DNA from: Gambelia wislizenii | Lineage: Eukaryota; Chordata; Lepidosauria; Squamata; Crotaphytidae | Direction: 5' to 3' | Assembly: GCA_030847615.1 (NCBI GenBank) | Contig: JAUMIR010000005.1 | Location: 83,424,492-83,488,491 of the forward strand | Length of the DNA stretch: 64,000 bases | Shown here: piece after piece, positions 45,271 through 56,872 of the stretch | How positions within the stretch are numbered: the first letter of the stretch is position 1 | How the letters are laid out: each line of letters opens with the position of its first letter | Notes under the pieces: generated by a model | Database searches by the model: none | Seen by the model: only the letters and a program-made list of their open reading frames with translations | What the model was told of the DNA's origin: nothing | Position numbers and translations under genes: made by a program

Positions 45271-46862
45271 ATGCCCTGCTTCCTCCGGCGTCCAGAGGGA
45301 TTCAGGGTCAGGCAGCAATGCCAGGCAGGGAAGCAGGAAACAGTAGTGACAACCTATGGGGGGTGCTTGGCATTTAGGCCCATCAGGCTCCAGGCACTCC
45401 TCCCCCTATTGGCATTATATCCCAATAAGCAAGCAGCCTCATATCTCAGGGACGGGTTCTCCATTGGTTTCAGGATTCCAGCTTTAGGCCCCAGGCTAGC
45501 CTCGGATTCTGGCAACCTTAAGTCCGCTTCAGAGCTCCCCGAGGTAGTGGCCACCAAGACTGCCAAGGAGTGTGCTGCATGGAGTGTTGCTGGTCCCTTC
45601 CCCGCACCTCCTTTCAGCAACTTCGGGGTCTCCCCCTTGGGTGTTGTCCCCAAGAAAACGCCAGGCGAATTCCTCCTTATCCACCACTTATCCTACCCCA
45701 AGGGAGCATCTGTAAATGACGCTATACCGCCCGAGCTCTGCTCAGTGTGATATGCGTCATTCGATCATGCGGTAAAGTTAGTTAGATCCTGTGGCCCGGG
45801 TGCCCTTATGGCAAAATGCGACATTCAGTCTGCATTCCGGCTGCTGCCAGTCCACCCCGATGACCACTGCTTGTTGGGTTTCAAGTTCCAGGGCCAGTGG
45901 TACTACGACATGGCTATTCCCATGGGGTGCTCTATTAGCTGTTTTGCCTTCGAGGCGTTCAGCACCTTCCTGGAATGGGCCCTTAAACTCAGGACCAGCT
46001 TGGCCCTGGTCACTCATTACCTTGATGATTTTCTAATGATCAGGGCGGCCGGGGGGTCGGAGTGCAGGTTTCTGCTTAAATCTTTTCAGGATTTGGCCCA
46101 GGAGCTTTGCATCCCCTTGGCCCCGGACAAAACGGTGGTCCCGGCCAGCAACATCACCTACTTGGGGATCACGTTGGACTCAGTAGCAGAAGTCTCACGA
46201 CTACCCGAAGATAAGTTGGCCGGGGTCAAGCGTATGCTGCTATCCCTCCTAGTGCACAAGAAAGCCTCCCTGAAGGAAGTCCAGTCCTTACTGGGCCACC
46301 TCAACTTTGCTTGTAGGGTAGTGGCTCCAGGCAGGGCTTTCTGTAGCAGACTGGCAAGAATTACCGCCAGCATTAAGTCCCCTCACCATCGCATCTGGCT
46401 CACCAAGGGGGTTAAGGAGGTTCTGAGGGTGTGGCTTAGATTCTTGGAGGGCTACAATGGGGTGACTTTTGGCAGGGGGGGAGGCACTTGGGATGGGATT
46501 GCAGGTCCACTCGGACACGGCAGGGGGGGTTGGGTTTGGGATTTTCTTCAACAGGCACTGGTGCGCTCAGCCTTGGCCTCCTGCCTGGAGGGAATCCGAT
46601 GTTATTCGGGACCTAACATTTCTTGAGTTTTTTCCCATACTAGTGGCAGTCTATCTGTGGAGAGACGAGTTTCGGGACAAGCGAGTGTTTTTGGTGCGAC
46701 AACCAGACGGTGGTCCGCATTATTAACCCCCAGTCTTCTAAGTCTGACCGGGTCATGCGACTCGTCAGGGAATTCGTCCTGGTCTGCCTGGCAGCCAATA
46801 TTTCCTTCACTGCGTGCCATGTCCCAGGTGTAAATAATGAAATAGCGGATGCTTTATCTTGA
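45271..46862 (+). pseudogene. Ngaro pol: reverse transcriptase and RNase H
   Basis: The reverse transcriptase is in one frame, interrupted by a single TGA at 45,748-45,750. Before it lie FSNFGVSPLGVVPKKTPGEF and LIHHLSYPKGASVNDAIPPE. After it come MAKCDIQSAFRLLPVHP (first catalytic Asp), MAIPMGCSISCFAFEAF and the catalytic box THYLDDFLM, then SNITYLGITLD and LLGHLNFAC. This is the DIRS-type RT order with its Asp residues intact. Near 46,470 the frame shifts to RNase H: LQVHSDTAGGVGFG, LTFLEFFPILVAV. After another shift near 46,690 come CDNQTVVRIIN and VPGVNNEIADALS, which give the DEDD-type residues. It ends at a TGA at 46,860. The enzyme would copy the element's RNA. Confidence 0.85.
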
Positions 46863-47295
46863 TTCCAGGATGGCAGATTTCAGGAGTTAACGCCAGAAGC
46901 AGACCCCACTCCAGTTACCTTCCCGTTCGAACTCTGGCATCTTGGGAAGGAACAGTGCTCCAGGGGGTCCTTAACTCCTTGGCACCTTCCACCCGGGCCA
47001 GTTATTCCCAGGTGGCCCGAAAGTTTGACAACTTCAGAAGGTGTCACGGATACGGGAACTCCTGGCCAACCACAGAACGAGAAGTGCTTCACTACATCTG
47101 GGCTTTGAAGTTGCCGCTTTGAGGCATATTGGATACCCACCTGACGAATTCAGCGGTCACTCCTTCCGGATCGGCGCAGCCACCACCGCAGCAGCAGAAG
47201 GCATGTCGACTTCAGACATCCAACACCTGGGAAGATGGCGGTCCAAGGCGTTTTCCGCGTACATTCGTCCGGGACTCGATCTCCTCCACAGTTAG
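46863..47295 (+). pseudogene. Ngaro tyrosine recombinase with internal deletion
   Basis: The N-terminal core-binding part is in one frame (46,863-47,120): LAPSTRASYSQVARKFDNF and REVLHYIWAL. It passes directly, in a different frame, into the C-terminal end (47,105-47,295): HIGYPPDEFSGHSFRIGAAT, IQHLGRWRSKAFSAYIRP. The His-x-x-Arg motif (HSFR), the second His (HLGRW) and the probable nucleophilic Tyr (AYIRP) are present. The middle of the catalytic domain, with the first Arg and the beta-hairpin Lys, is gone. I estimate around 200 missing residues compared with the usual layout. It cannot be functional. Confidence 0.8.
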
Positions 47296-47496
47296 GGCTA
47301 AGCTGCAGATCCCTCCAGGCAGGCAGTCTTTCTCTCTGGTGATAGCTATAGGGTTGGCGGAAGCCGAGCGGTTCTTGCTCAGCTTTGTTGGCAGTGGGCA
47401 TGAGTTTTTGTCCCATCTTGGGGGGGAGTTGGGAGTTACTGGAAGGTTTGCCAGGACCTCCTCTGGGCAGCTCCCCCCCAGGGGGATATCATCAGG

Positions 47497-47609
47497 CACG
47501 TGGTATGTCATGTGATCTGGTCTCAAAAGTTGTTCACTTCCAGGCACGCGACCGGACACGTGACCTGGTCTCACATCCAGACACGTGATGGTCACGTGAC
47601 CCCCACGTG
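47497..47609. promoter_or_regulatory. Cluster of five CACGTG palindromes
   Basis: Perfect CACGTG E-boxes at 47,497, 47,557, 47,582, 47,593 and 47,604, with near matches CATGTG at 47,509 and CACGCG at 47,545. The box at 47,593 sits in the ten-base palindrome GTCACGTGAC. The CTGGTCTCA motif beside two of them (47,517 and 47,565) shows they arose by tandem duplication. In vertebrates such boxes are bound by bHLH-zip factors (USF, MYC/MAX, MITF/TFE). It lies in the 3' non-coding part of the Ngaro element. Confidence 0.7.
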
Positions 47610-47974
47610 ACCGGGGGTTAGGTCCACCTTTCGGGGCGGACTTGGGTTTTGGCCTGGGCAGGTTGAGGGCTCTCATCCTGCCCCAGATAACTCATGCCCA
47701 GACCAACCTCTAACATCTGTCACCAAACAGAAAGTTGTGGCCCTTCCGCCAATTATCCTTTTACTTCCTTGTTATAAACTTACCTTGTGCATGTTATATT
47801 TGTATGTTTATCCTTGTGGGCAGGACTGGGGGGGGGCTCCTTGACACTCGGCCGCAATGTGGAAAAATTGATAATTTAACCTAAGAATGACTTTTTAAAA
47901 TAGAACATCTATTCATTGCAAATCCAAATGCAGCTTTGCTGTTTTGTGATATATGACATACCATAAGCAGATTA

Positions 47975-48325
47975 ATAATCATAGAATTGTTGAATCATAG
48001 AATTGGAATGAAGTAGTCATTCATCCTCTGTTGTTGTTGTTGTTGTTTTAAACTCCATCAAAGGAAAGTCCACCAATTTCCAAGATAATCTTTTCCACTG
48101 TGGAACAACTGTTACCATTAGGAAGTTCTTCCTAATGTTTAAACAATTTCTCTTTTCACATAATTCATTACTCCGGGTCCTCTCTTTTGGAACTGCAGAA
48201 AAGACACTCCATCTCCACATGAAACCCTTTCAGATATTTAAAAGTGGTTATCATATTACCTCTCAATCTTCTCTTCTTCATGCTAAACCTACCCAGCTCC
48301 CTTAGTTATTCCTCATTCCAGACCA
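47975..48325 (-). mobile_element. CR1 LINE 3' fragment, reversed
   Basis: Begins with the reversed CR1 end (ATCATAGAATTG twice). After a GTT tract it continues with AGGAAGTTCTTCCTAATGTT, TTTCAGATATTTAAAAGTGG and TCTCAATCTTCTCTTCTTCA. These are standard CR1 3' blocks in reverse orientation. No coding potential remains. Confidence 0.75.
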
Positions 48326-48385
48326 GTGGTCCTCAACCTTTTCTTTACCAGACACCCCCCCCTTTAAATATCTTTTGTCACCTTA

Positions 48386-48573
48386 AATGTCTTTTTCAGC
48401 GATCGCGAGTAAAATATGACGCTGGGAATGAAAAAAATCACGCTCAAATGTCCCAGCGGTACTGCAACAGTACCGCTGGGAGGAGCGTCGTCCGAAACGG
48501 ACGCCCTCTTGCGCAGCAGTGTCGCAACCTGGCGACGCTGCTTGCGTTACTTTTCATGCGTCCGAAAAAGTCC
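48386..48573. mobile_element. Harbinger-like MITE, family B, single-arm form
   Basis: Ends TGTCTTTTTCAG on the left and CCGAAAAAGTCC on the right. TTA follows on the right and TTA lies two bases before the left end. The interior (AATATGACGCTGGG, TACTGCAACAGTACCGCTGG, GACGCTGCTTGCGTTACTTT) matches one arm of the palindrome at 52,906-53,233, but the second arm is missing. Confidence 0.65.
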
Positions 48574-48929
48574 TTACTATGAACTGTAGTATTCTTTTTT
48601 TGTTGACTAGTCATTCAGCTAAATATTATTTATTGGATAGCAGAATGAATGTTATTCATTGGGGTGTTTCCATTGCTGAGCAGAGAATAGTGTCATGTTG
48701 TGAACAGCCAATATGGTTTTGCTCAAATATAGCTCAAATATTTAGAACTTTTACATGATCAATTCACATTTTCGAAGCCTTATGTCTCCCCACCCCCCCA
48801 ATTATTATTTTTAAAATGGAGAAAATAGTTTTGTTTTGCTTTTAATTTTGAGAAAATACATGATGTATGGGGGTATCAGGATATGCGTTGGCCAATGTTT
48901 AAATAAATACAGTATATACTTAACCAAAG

Positions 48930-49050
48930 AAGGCAAAGGCAAACTTCCTCTGAACAATCTTGCCAAAAAACCAACAAACAAAAAGTGATAGTTTCACTTT
49001 AGGGTTGCTATAAGTAAGAAAATGACTTGAAGGCACATAACATAACGCCG
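48930..49050 (+). mobile_element. Sauria SINE, 3' part
   Basis: GGCAAAGGCAAACTTCCTCT, GAACAATCTTGCC, TTTAGGGTTGCTATAAGTAA and GACTTGAAGGCACATAACAT: the body and tail of a Sauria SINE. The tRNA-like head is missing. Confidence 0.75.
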
Positions 49051-52000
49051 ATCAGATTAAAATACCAAATAAGTGTTCCTGGTTGATATGAAGTGTAGGT
49101 AATGGTAGGATGCCAACAATCATGAAATACAAAAGTGGTGACAAGTGAAGAGGGAGACAAAAGTTGCCACGTGAAATACTAACTAAAAGGAAGCAACTCC
49201 TTAACATAGGGCTGTAAAATAGATTTTTATAAAATATACCCTTATATCCAGTCTTATGTGGCTATTTGATGGCAAATAGGTCAGTATAGATATTTTTTGT
49301 ATATAGATAATATATCTATCTTCAGCTAAAAGGGAAATCAGGTCATGCCAGCTCCCAAGACATAGGTTTGTTAACCCTATTCTTTTCTTATTCTTATAGT
49401 TCTCTTGGTAACAGAGAATCTCTAGACACATGCATGTGCTTGCACATAGAGACATACACATTTTTAAAGAAATCAGATCCTTGAATTTTTAAAACAGAAA
49501 TCAGATCCTTGAATTTTTAAAGCAACCATTAACCAAAATGTGAAGCTAGTAGCAAGGACAGCAGTAACTTGAAGAGCATTTTTTTTAAAAAAAAAAAAAT
49601 ACCAGTAGAAGCTTTGATTTGTAGTATGACAACTTCCATCAAGGAAATAAATAAAGCTGCCTGTTCTAACATATTTATATTTTTTCAGAAAAAAAGTGAG
49701 TGTCCCTTCCCCCTATTCTACTTACTCAACTACTTTGCCCATTCGACAACTCTGGTTCATTACATTACAGACTTTGTGCCCTTATCATTTGCAAATGAAA
49801 GAAAGCTCTTGTTTACTTCAATGGGAACTTATTTCATATGCAAATGTAAGAAGTAGACCATAGCCCAGTTCAGAGCCACAAAGGGGGGGGGCAAAGTTCC
49901 ATACCCCATATACTATTACCCCAATCTGATTATTTTAAAAAAATTCCATAGATATATGCTTTCTTGACTAACTGATTCAGAAACAAATTTCAACTACACA
50001 CAGTGACTGTGAGCATAGAAGGATACCACAAAGGAAAAAAAATAATTTTGGAAAGATTGTTTATTTAAAATTATGTGTATCATAAATAGGTGGATGCCTT
50101 CTGAACATAGTTTATTCAACACTAGATTTCTGGTGCTAACTAATAAAAGACATCAAATATATATAAGATTGATTAATATTGTTGAGGTTTCTTTTGTCAT
50201 CAGAAACAACTAGTATTTTTCTTTTCTTTTATGCCTACCCAACCTGGCGCTGCAACTACCAAAAGAGAGATAATTATGGCCCTGTTAAAGGAGATTAGCA
50301 CTGAGAGTGGTTGGAAAGACTTGTCATGTATGCTTATGATTCTATAGCTACTACTGTTTAGTCCTGCTTTCCACTGTACTTCACCCTCATGTATGAGCTA
50401 TGATATATGTATCATTGTAGGAAAGAGTGGGAAAGAGGGTGCCAGCATAGGAATGCAGAGAAGCAAAAGCTTCAGAAAGTACACTTGAGGACATTCATTA
50501 ACGCTTAGTGAATTTCAAATTTGATGACTCTTCTTCGGGGGCAATTCAACAAGCTATTTGCTTTCGGAGACACTATGCCAAATCTTTTGAGCTGGCTCTT
50601 GATGAAACTGGTTCAATTGCCTCTGAAAAAGAGTCACCTATCAAGATGAAATATGCTGGATCTTAATAAACTGTTTCAAGTGTACCTTCTCAGATTTTCT
50701 CTTCTCTTTGTTCAAGTATTACCATAGTAACACACCACTGCATATCATGCCAGGAAAAGCATGGCAGTTATTCACTATCATGGCACAAGATGCTTGCCAC
50801 TTACATACACATAGTAAGGACTAAATGCATGTTCAAAATTTCATGGACTGAAAGAATTAAGAGTGCAAAAAGTGCACCTAGTCATGGCTAGAGTATAATG
50901 AAATACCATTAATAATAGGTAGTTGGATTAGAACAATGAATAAGTTTCTTTAATCATGATGGCTGCCCATTAAAGTAAGATCCTTCAAATATTTTCCTTA
51001 ATAGCTACATTACATAGACCATGGGTTGTTGTCATTTTTTAAAAAATAATAGTTTGACAGTTGTCTTCCTAAGGTTTCTTGCATCACCATGGGCACTATG
51101 ATAAAACAAAGGCAGGATATAAATGCACTAAATAAACAGTCAGGCGAATAAATATTTGTCTTGTTTGTGTGCAATTTTCATTAAGATGTAATTTTTGAAT
51201 GATGACTTTCACTTGTATTTGGTATTCTTGTAATTTGGACATGTCTGAATTTTTTTTAAATCAGATTTCCTGTTTTATGGTACAGTCCTGTGATACCTGA
51301 CATGCCTAATTTAAAACTCTGAATATGTCCATATGGGAGAAAAAGAATGGTTGAGTGAGCAGTCTCTAGGCAGAATGGAATCTAAAGGATCCGAACCTCT
51401 TCCAGCCTTCAACCACATTTCACAATATTTAGCCTGAAAGCTGACATAAATAATTTCCTTCTGATTGTGTGAAGGTAAGGATATTGTGTTAAAAGATTTG
51501 CAAAAACATCTTACAAAACCCAGTCCTGCTCTACTGTCTTGCCTGGAGTTAGTCCAGCAAGGTTCAGGTCACTATAGACCTCTCCAACAAGTCATTAGGA
51601 CTGGTGTATTGCTGATTTGGCTATGACAGAACCGTTATGTAAGGTTTTGTGAATATTTCCAGAAGTGAAGTTGTGGTGGGGTGGCAGCTAGCCAGCCTGG
51701 CCTTTCCAGTTAGGTTGAAGTGTTGGTCCACCCTAGCTTTCCCCTTTCAATTCAATGTGATGTATTCCCAAGTAAGCAAGTGCAACAGCATTCTCTGACA
51801 TGAAGTCCTCCATATATTTTAGGCTACACTACTCTAAGCCCTAACCTTTGACCATGTTAGTTGATCTGGTTCCTCAGGTTGGGCAGGCTTGGTGGGTAGG
51901 ACTGTAGAGCACTCCCTTCCTCTGTAATTACAAGGCTGCTATGTTCTGTGTTGAGTATTTTGATGCTGGAATTTCTTTAGACTGCCAGCATAATAAGGGT

Positions 52001-52754
52001 ATATTCTTAGCCACTAAAGCAGCTCTAGAAAACTGTGCTTCATCATATTTTGGGAGGACACAGGCTGCAGGAATACATCCTAAAATTAGATGGCTGAAAA
52101 AGAAACTTATATAGGTTGACAGAATGAGGGTAATCCACCTTTCTACTTCATGCCATGATTAGAGGTCACAGCCAAAATACTGGCTTGACTTATGGTGTAT
52201 TCTAGCACCAATTGTTTTCAGAATATCCACATTTGAGGAATCAGCCTGAATACCAGTGGAATGTATACAAGTTTTGATACTTCATCTTCTTACAGACCTT
52301 CTTTCTAACAGGAAAGAATATAGTTAATTAAAATAAAAAAATATTTTTGTGAACATATTTTTAATATCCACAATCCATAAGTTTTGATGCAATATATATT
52401 TAGACAGCTACTGTATTGATAGTAAATTTAGAAAGTGTTAATTGACCATATAATACAACTCAGTAATACTAGTTTAAAAGGCAAAGTTAAAGTACCATAC
52501 AAAATGCTAATCAATCTGGTAACATTGCAAGGGTGTTTCTGGCTGGGCAGATCACTCTGTATTAGAAGACACTGTGTAACTGTTTTGATTTTCACTCCTT
52601 GGTGGAATTTTCTTCTGTGAAAAGAAAAAAAAATGGAGAATACGGGGAGAAAACATGAGAGGGTTGCAAACAGAAGACAACAACATCTAGATTCTACCCC
52701 TTTCTAAGATTTGTAAATGAGGCAGGGTGATTGCAAAAAGGAATAAAATATAAA
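49051..52754. other. AT-rich DNA without recognised gene
   Basis: No gene seen in 3.7 kb. A 28-bp tandem duplication of GAAATCAGATCCTTGAATTT and following bases lies at 49,469-49,524. A short LINE-like tail (GGCAGGATATAAATGCACTA) is at about 51,110-51,135. A stretch at 50,520-50,680 resembles reptile retroelement 3' ends but could not be placed. Confidence 0.4.
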
Positions 52755-53281
52755 AAGAGCTGTTCGGCAGTGGAACACACTCCCTCAGAGCATGGTGGGA
52801 TCTCCTTCCTTGGAGGTCTTTAAACAGAGGCTGGATGGCCATCTGTCAGGGATGCTTTGATCATGATTCCTGCGTGGCAGGGGGCTGGACTGGATGGCCC
52901 TTGTGGGACTTTTTCAGATGAAGAAAAATAACGCAAGCAGCCTCTCCAGCTTGTGAGGCTGCTGCGCTGCAAAGCGCCCCTTTCGTATGACGCTCGCCCC
53001 TGCTAGTACTGTTGCGGTACCGCAGGGAGAGCTGAGCGTCATATTTCGTTGATTTTTACTCATGATCAACTTTTGTGAGTAAAAAATCAACGAAATATGA
53101 TGCTCAGCTCTCCCTGGGGTACTGCAACAGTACCAGCAGGGGCGAGCGTCATACGAAAGGGGCGCTTTGCAGCGCAGCAGCCTCGCAAGCTGGAGAGGCT
53201 GCTTGCGTTATTTTTCTTCGTTCAAAAAAGTCCGCAGTCTCTTCCAACTCTACAATTCTATGATTCTATGATTCTATAATG
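52755..53281 (+). mobile_element. CR1 LINE 3' end, split by a MITE
   Basis: The first part (52,755-52,905) has AGTGGAACACACTCCCTCAG, GGAGGTCTTTAAACAGAGGC and GGCTGGACTGGATGGCCCTT. The second part (53,234-53,281) has TCTCTTCCAACTCTACAATT and the terminal ATTCTATG repeats. Together they form the well-known CR1 3' end. The intervening 328 bp are a separate insertion. Confidence 0.85.
52906..53233. mobile_element. Harbinger-like long palindrome, family B
   Basis: Two arms of about 160 bp meet in a short loop near 53,067-53,077. Ends are GGACTTTTTCAGATGAAGAA and, inverted, GGACTTTTTTGAACGAAGAA. Flanking triplets are GTG and GCA, so the target duplication is imperfect. It lies inside the CR1 tail, which fixes its limits independently. 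Confidence 0.85.
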
Positions 53282-53284
53282 TTG

Positions 53285-56200
53285 CACTTTTTCCCATTTA
53301 ATGTTTTATTTTAGTTTTATTGTGAATCAATTGCAGCTTTTTCACAGTGGTGACTTGTGGCTTCCATGTCAGTAGGGCAATAAATCTACTCTGGGCTTAA
53401 GTCTGCAATTTAAAGGTGTTTGGAGGGACAGGATTCAGCACGTTGGACACCTTCATTAAAATCTGGACTAAAAAACTATATGGGTTCACAGCCCCACTGA
53501 CATGGAAGACCGCAGAAGCAACTACTTTTTAGCAAAGAGGCCAGGAAAACAATTCCATTAATATATGACTAATGAAGTACTTTGCAAGCATTTTTAAAAG
53601 GGCAGTACATTTGGAATTGGCTTTATAAACATGTGAAGGATTGGTGAGGGTGGGTGGGTTGTGCTTGTACCAAGATGGGATGTTATTTCTGATCACTTAA
53701 CATCTACAATAGCTCACAAAGAAGCTTTTCTTGTTATTCTTGTTGACCTTGTTTAAAAGAAATCCACAAAAGCATTAAAAATCCTGCTTCCCATTGCAAT
53801 CTATTTATTATTTTCAGAAAGGTGGAAATACCACAAACCTTTTGCATATTTATGTTGCTTCATGGAGTACTAGAAAATGCCTGAAACACAATGGATAACA
53901 AGTATGTCTGGAGAGGGAGAAAATAGCAGTGAAAGGGGAACATGATTCCTGGTAACGATGACACTACAGAGAACACCAGAGCTGTGAATCCAAGTTTGGT
54001 TTTCAAATAGTCAAAAGAAAGGTAGTGTGGATACACCAGGTAGTTGATTAGAATGGCAGCTGGGAGCAGAAAAACAGCAGAAATACATTAGTTTGTCACG
54101 AAGCTAGTAGTTATTCTTTATCATCTTTATCAAAATGTCATTGGAAGAAAGTACTTTGGTCTTTTCTACATGACTATTCTAAAAACTAAGCAATGTATTT
54201 TGGAAACTTACATGATACTATAGACCAAATAATTTCTGGGGTAGGTCCATGTCAAAGAAACTATTCTGAAGACAGATTTGATCATGTTTGTATGACAAAT
54301 ACAGCAGACTATCAACCAACTGAAAGTAGGAGATTTAAAGGTGTTTTCTACCAGTAACTTTAGTATTCACAAAGCAAACTTATATCATTGCTTACCCTTG
54401 AAAATGTCACGTAGACTTTTTACACAATATCTTTACACTATATAGGATTTTTATGTGTGATATATGAGAGAACCATACATACTCTGAGAACAAAGTCAAG
54501 GCAGACTTTCAAATAATAGATTTTCAGCTTTAGTCGGACTTTCTCCTAAAACGATTTGGGGAAAGCTGCATGGTTAAAATGTTGATGGAGTCTGAAAAGA
54601 AGCATTTGGAAAAATGCTAGCAAACTTTCTTAGTAAGCATGTGATGGCAATTTTCTAGCCAGAAGAGATCCCGTGAAAATAGAATAATTTATCATTCTAT
54701 TTGTATTTCAGTGAAATGTTCTGCATCCTTACTTAGAAATAAGTTCCATTGTGTTTAATGGCCCTTGTTTCCATGTAACTGTATAGGTTACTAGTATATG
54801 AGCATCTAATGGCTTTCATTTTGGAATATGTCCTTCAGTGATAGGAATATCTCTTACATAGAGCATAGTGGAACTATTCCCATTGTCTTACATTTGTCAC
54901 AACTTTAAAAAAAACATTTAAAATGGTCAAATAATAAATATTAATGATACTATTTAGCCTGCCATATTGCTCAGATCACTAAAATGAAAAACAAGATTAA
55001 TTAAACTTTAATGTACTTGGATTTTTAAGCATAGCTGATGCTGTAGATTTTTTTTCTACAGAGGAATATATGCAATTGTTTTCTTTATATTTTTGCATAT
55101 TTTTTGTTCTGGCACTGAAAAAGTTAAACTTGTCTCATCCTTTCTCATTACTGAAATATGTTCTAGGTAAATCTACTTAGCTATTGTGCTTTGTGGTCAA
55201 AGTGGAAATTGATGCTAGGGTATAATAAGCAATTTAATTTTTAATGAGCTTATGAAGGCCCAAGGTTATAGGAAAGGTTATAAGGTGCAAAAATAACCCA
55301 AACAAATACCAACAACAGATTCTTACCTCCAAGCATTAATGACCATATCTCAAATATGACCACAGTGGAATAATCTTAGCAGAAAAATGTTTAATATCTC
55401 AGTGGTATATGTTATTTCAGAACGGCTGCTAAGAATGAGCAAAGTATAGCATATTAAACAATACAGGGGCACATAAAAGTGTGCGAGATTTGTTTATTTA
55501 ACAAAACAGGAGTTACCTAAGCAATTTGTTGAATTTCAATTTCCAAAGCCCATGTTCAAAGGTTGAACTGTAAACTCTGCATTATCTGTAACATCTTTGG
55601 GAACAAACTCTGTCTTTAAAGAAAAATGTTTTCTAAAAGCAAGTAACTGTAAACTGATGATTTTGTGCTTAATTATAAATTGATACACCAGAATGTGGCA
55701 TTTCCTTAAAGCAAAGGCCAAGCTAAATTTCTTGCTTTTACCAAATTATCAAATTAAGCTGGATAGAGTATAGCTCCTGCCCAGTTCATTTTCTTGTCCT
55801 AATAAGCAATTATTGTTCATGACCATGCCACATAAAGAAAAAATAATAGATTGGGCAGTTGGTGGATCCATTTCTGCACGGGTGGCAAATTCACTTTTCC
55901 ATTACTCCAAGTCCTCCCGCAAGTGCTTCTAGTTTTATGCTGGATCTGCTACTGCCAAACATCTGAAAGGCCAGGGTCTTACAAGAAGAGAGTTACCATA
56001 GAACTCAGAACAGCAGTAAATCAAGAGTAGATTCACTTGCTGTCCCTGAGAAAGAAGGGGAGGAGTGCCACAATTTATATATTAAATATATAAACCATTT
56101 GTGGAAAGGTAAGATGTCAGGTAAGGTGTCACCACAAAGCAGCAAAAAACATTGAGTTTGGCCCTGACCTGCCAAGGAGAGCTAGCCCTACCATTAGACA

Positions 56201-56564
56201 GTAATTTTGAATGCCATGAAAGGGCAGCAAATTGTTAGTTATTAACTCAGTTATTATTGCTTTGTTTTAACTGTTTGGAGTGGGGAAAGTCTCTTGCTGT
56301 CATAACTTACCCTGTGGAATCCAAGGAATCCAAAGCAGAAGAGTTGGGAATGCAAGTAGCCTCTCACTACAGAGGACTATTTGGTGACTATTTTGGAATT
56401 ATAACTAAAACTAATTACTTTTTAAAGTAACTATGCCCAAACCTGGCATATATGTAAAAGAGGTTTTTCCATGTGTGTTGTGCCCCACCCCAAGTATTCA
56501 GACTCAGATAATGAGGCAGAAGGTCAAGAAAGTGAGACAGAACTCCAAGCTAGTAAGGCAGAGG
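53285..56564. other. AT-rich DNA without recognised gene
   Basis: No gene seen. A palindromic-core short repeat copy is at 54,722-54,790 (TACTTAGAAATAAGTTCCAT and TTTAATGGCCC). Confidence 0.4.
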
Positions 56565-56872
56565 GACAAGAGCCCCGATGGTGCAGTGGTTAAATGCTGG
56601 TACTGCAGCCATAACATTGCAAGTTCAATCCCAAGGGCTACAAGATTCACTCAGCCTTCCATCCTTTTGTAGGTTGCTAAAATGAGTAACCGGCTTGTGG
56701 GGACAATTAGCTAACACACATTGGAAACCATTTGGCGAGTGCCTAGTGCACTATAAAAGCAGTGTAGCTGTGTAGGTGCTGTTGCTTAACAATTTGTAAG
56801 CCGCTCTGAGAGCCTTTGCAGCTGAAGAGTGGGGTATAAATACCATAAATAAATAAATAAATAAATAAATAA
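56565..56872 (+). mobile_element. tRNA-derived SINE with AAAT tail
   Basis: The head AGAGCCCCGATGGTGCAGTG is an A-box region, and GCAAGTTCAATCCC is the B box. A CAGCCTTCCATCCTTTTGTA block and TAAGCCGCTCTGAGAGCC follow, and the element ends in a run of AAAT repeats (about 56,845-56,872). It is the same family as the reversed copy at 34,086 and the paired heads at 22,361. Confidence 0.8.

Larger units (their letters stand above)
42680..47870 (+). mobile_element. Ngaro-type DIRS retrotransposon
   Basis: A 5.2-kb GC-rich island in AT-rich surroundings, with a promoter-like 5' region, a long leader, gag, then reverse transcriptase, RNase H and tyrosine recombinase in that order. This order, without a methyltransferase-like domain, fits Ngaro better than DIRS1. 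Instead of an integrase it uses a tyrosine recombinase, so no target duplication is expected. Both limits are approximate: they are set by the change of base composition. A weak inverted similarity (GGCGGCCG...GTGTCA on the left, CGGCCG and TGACAC on the right) may mark the ends. All ORFs are damaged. The SGNH hydrolase seen in the relic at 10.7-11.3 kb is not found here. Confidence 0.8.

Noticed and set aside
42680..47870. Endogenous retrovirus or LTR retrotransposon
   Set aside because: No LTRs, protease, integrase or envelope were seen; the element has a tyrosine recombinase after RNase H, which fits the DIRS order.
56565..56640. Possible tRNA gene
   Set aside because: Same reason: a tRNA-like head of a SINE with an AAAT tail.
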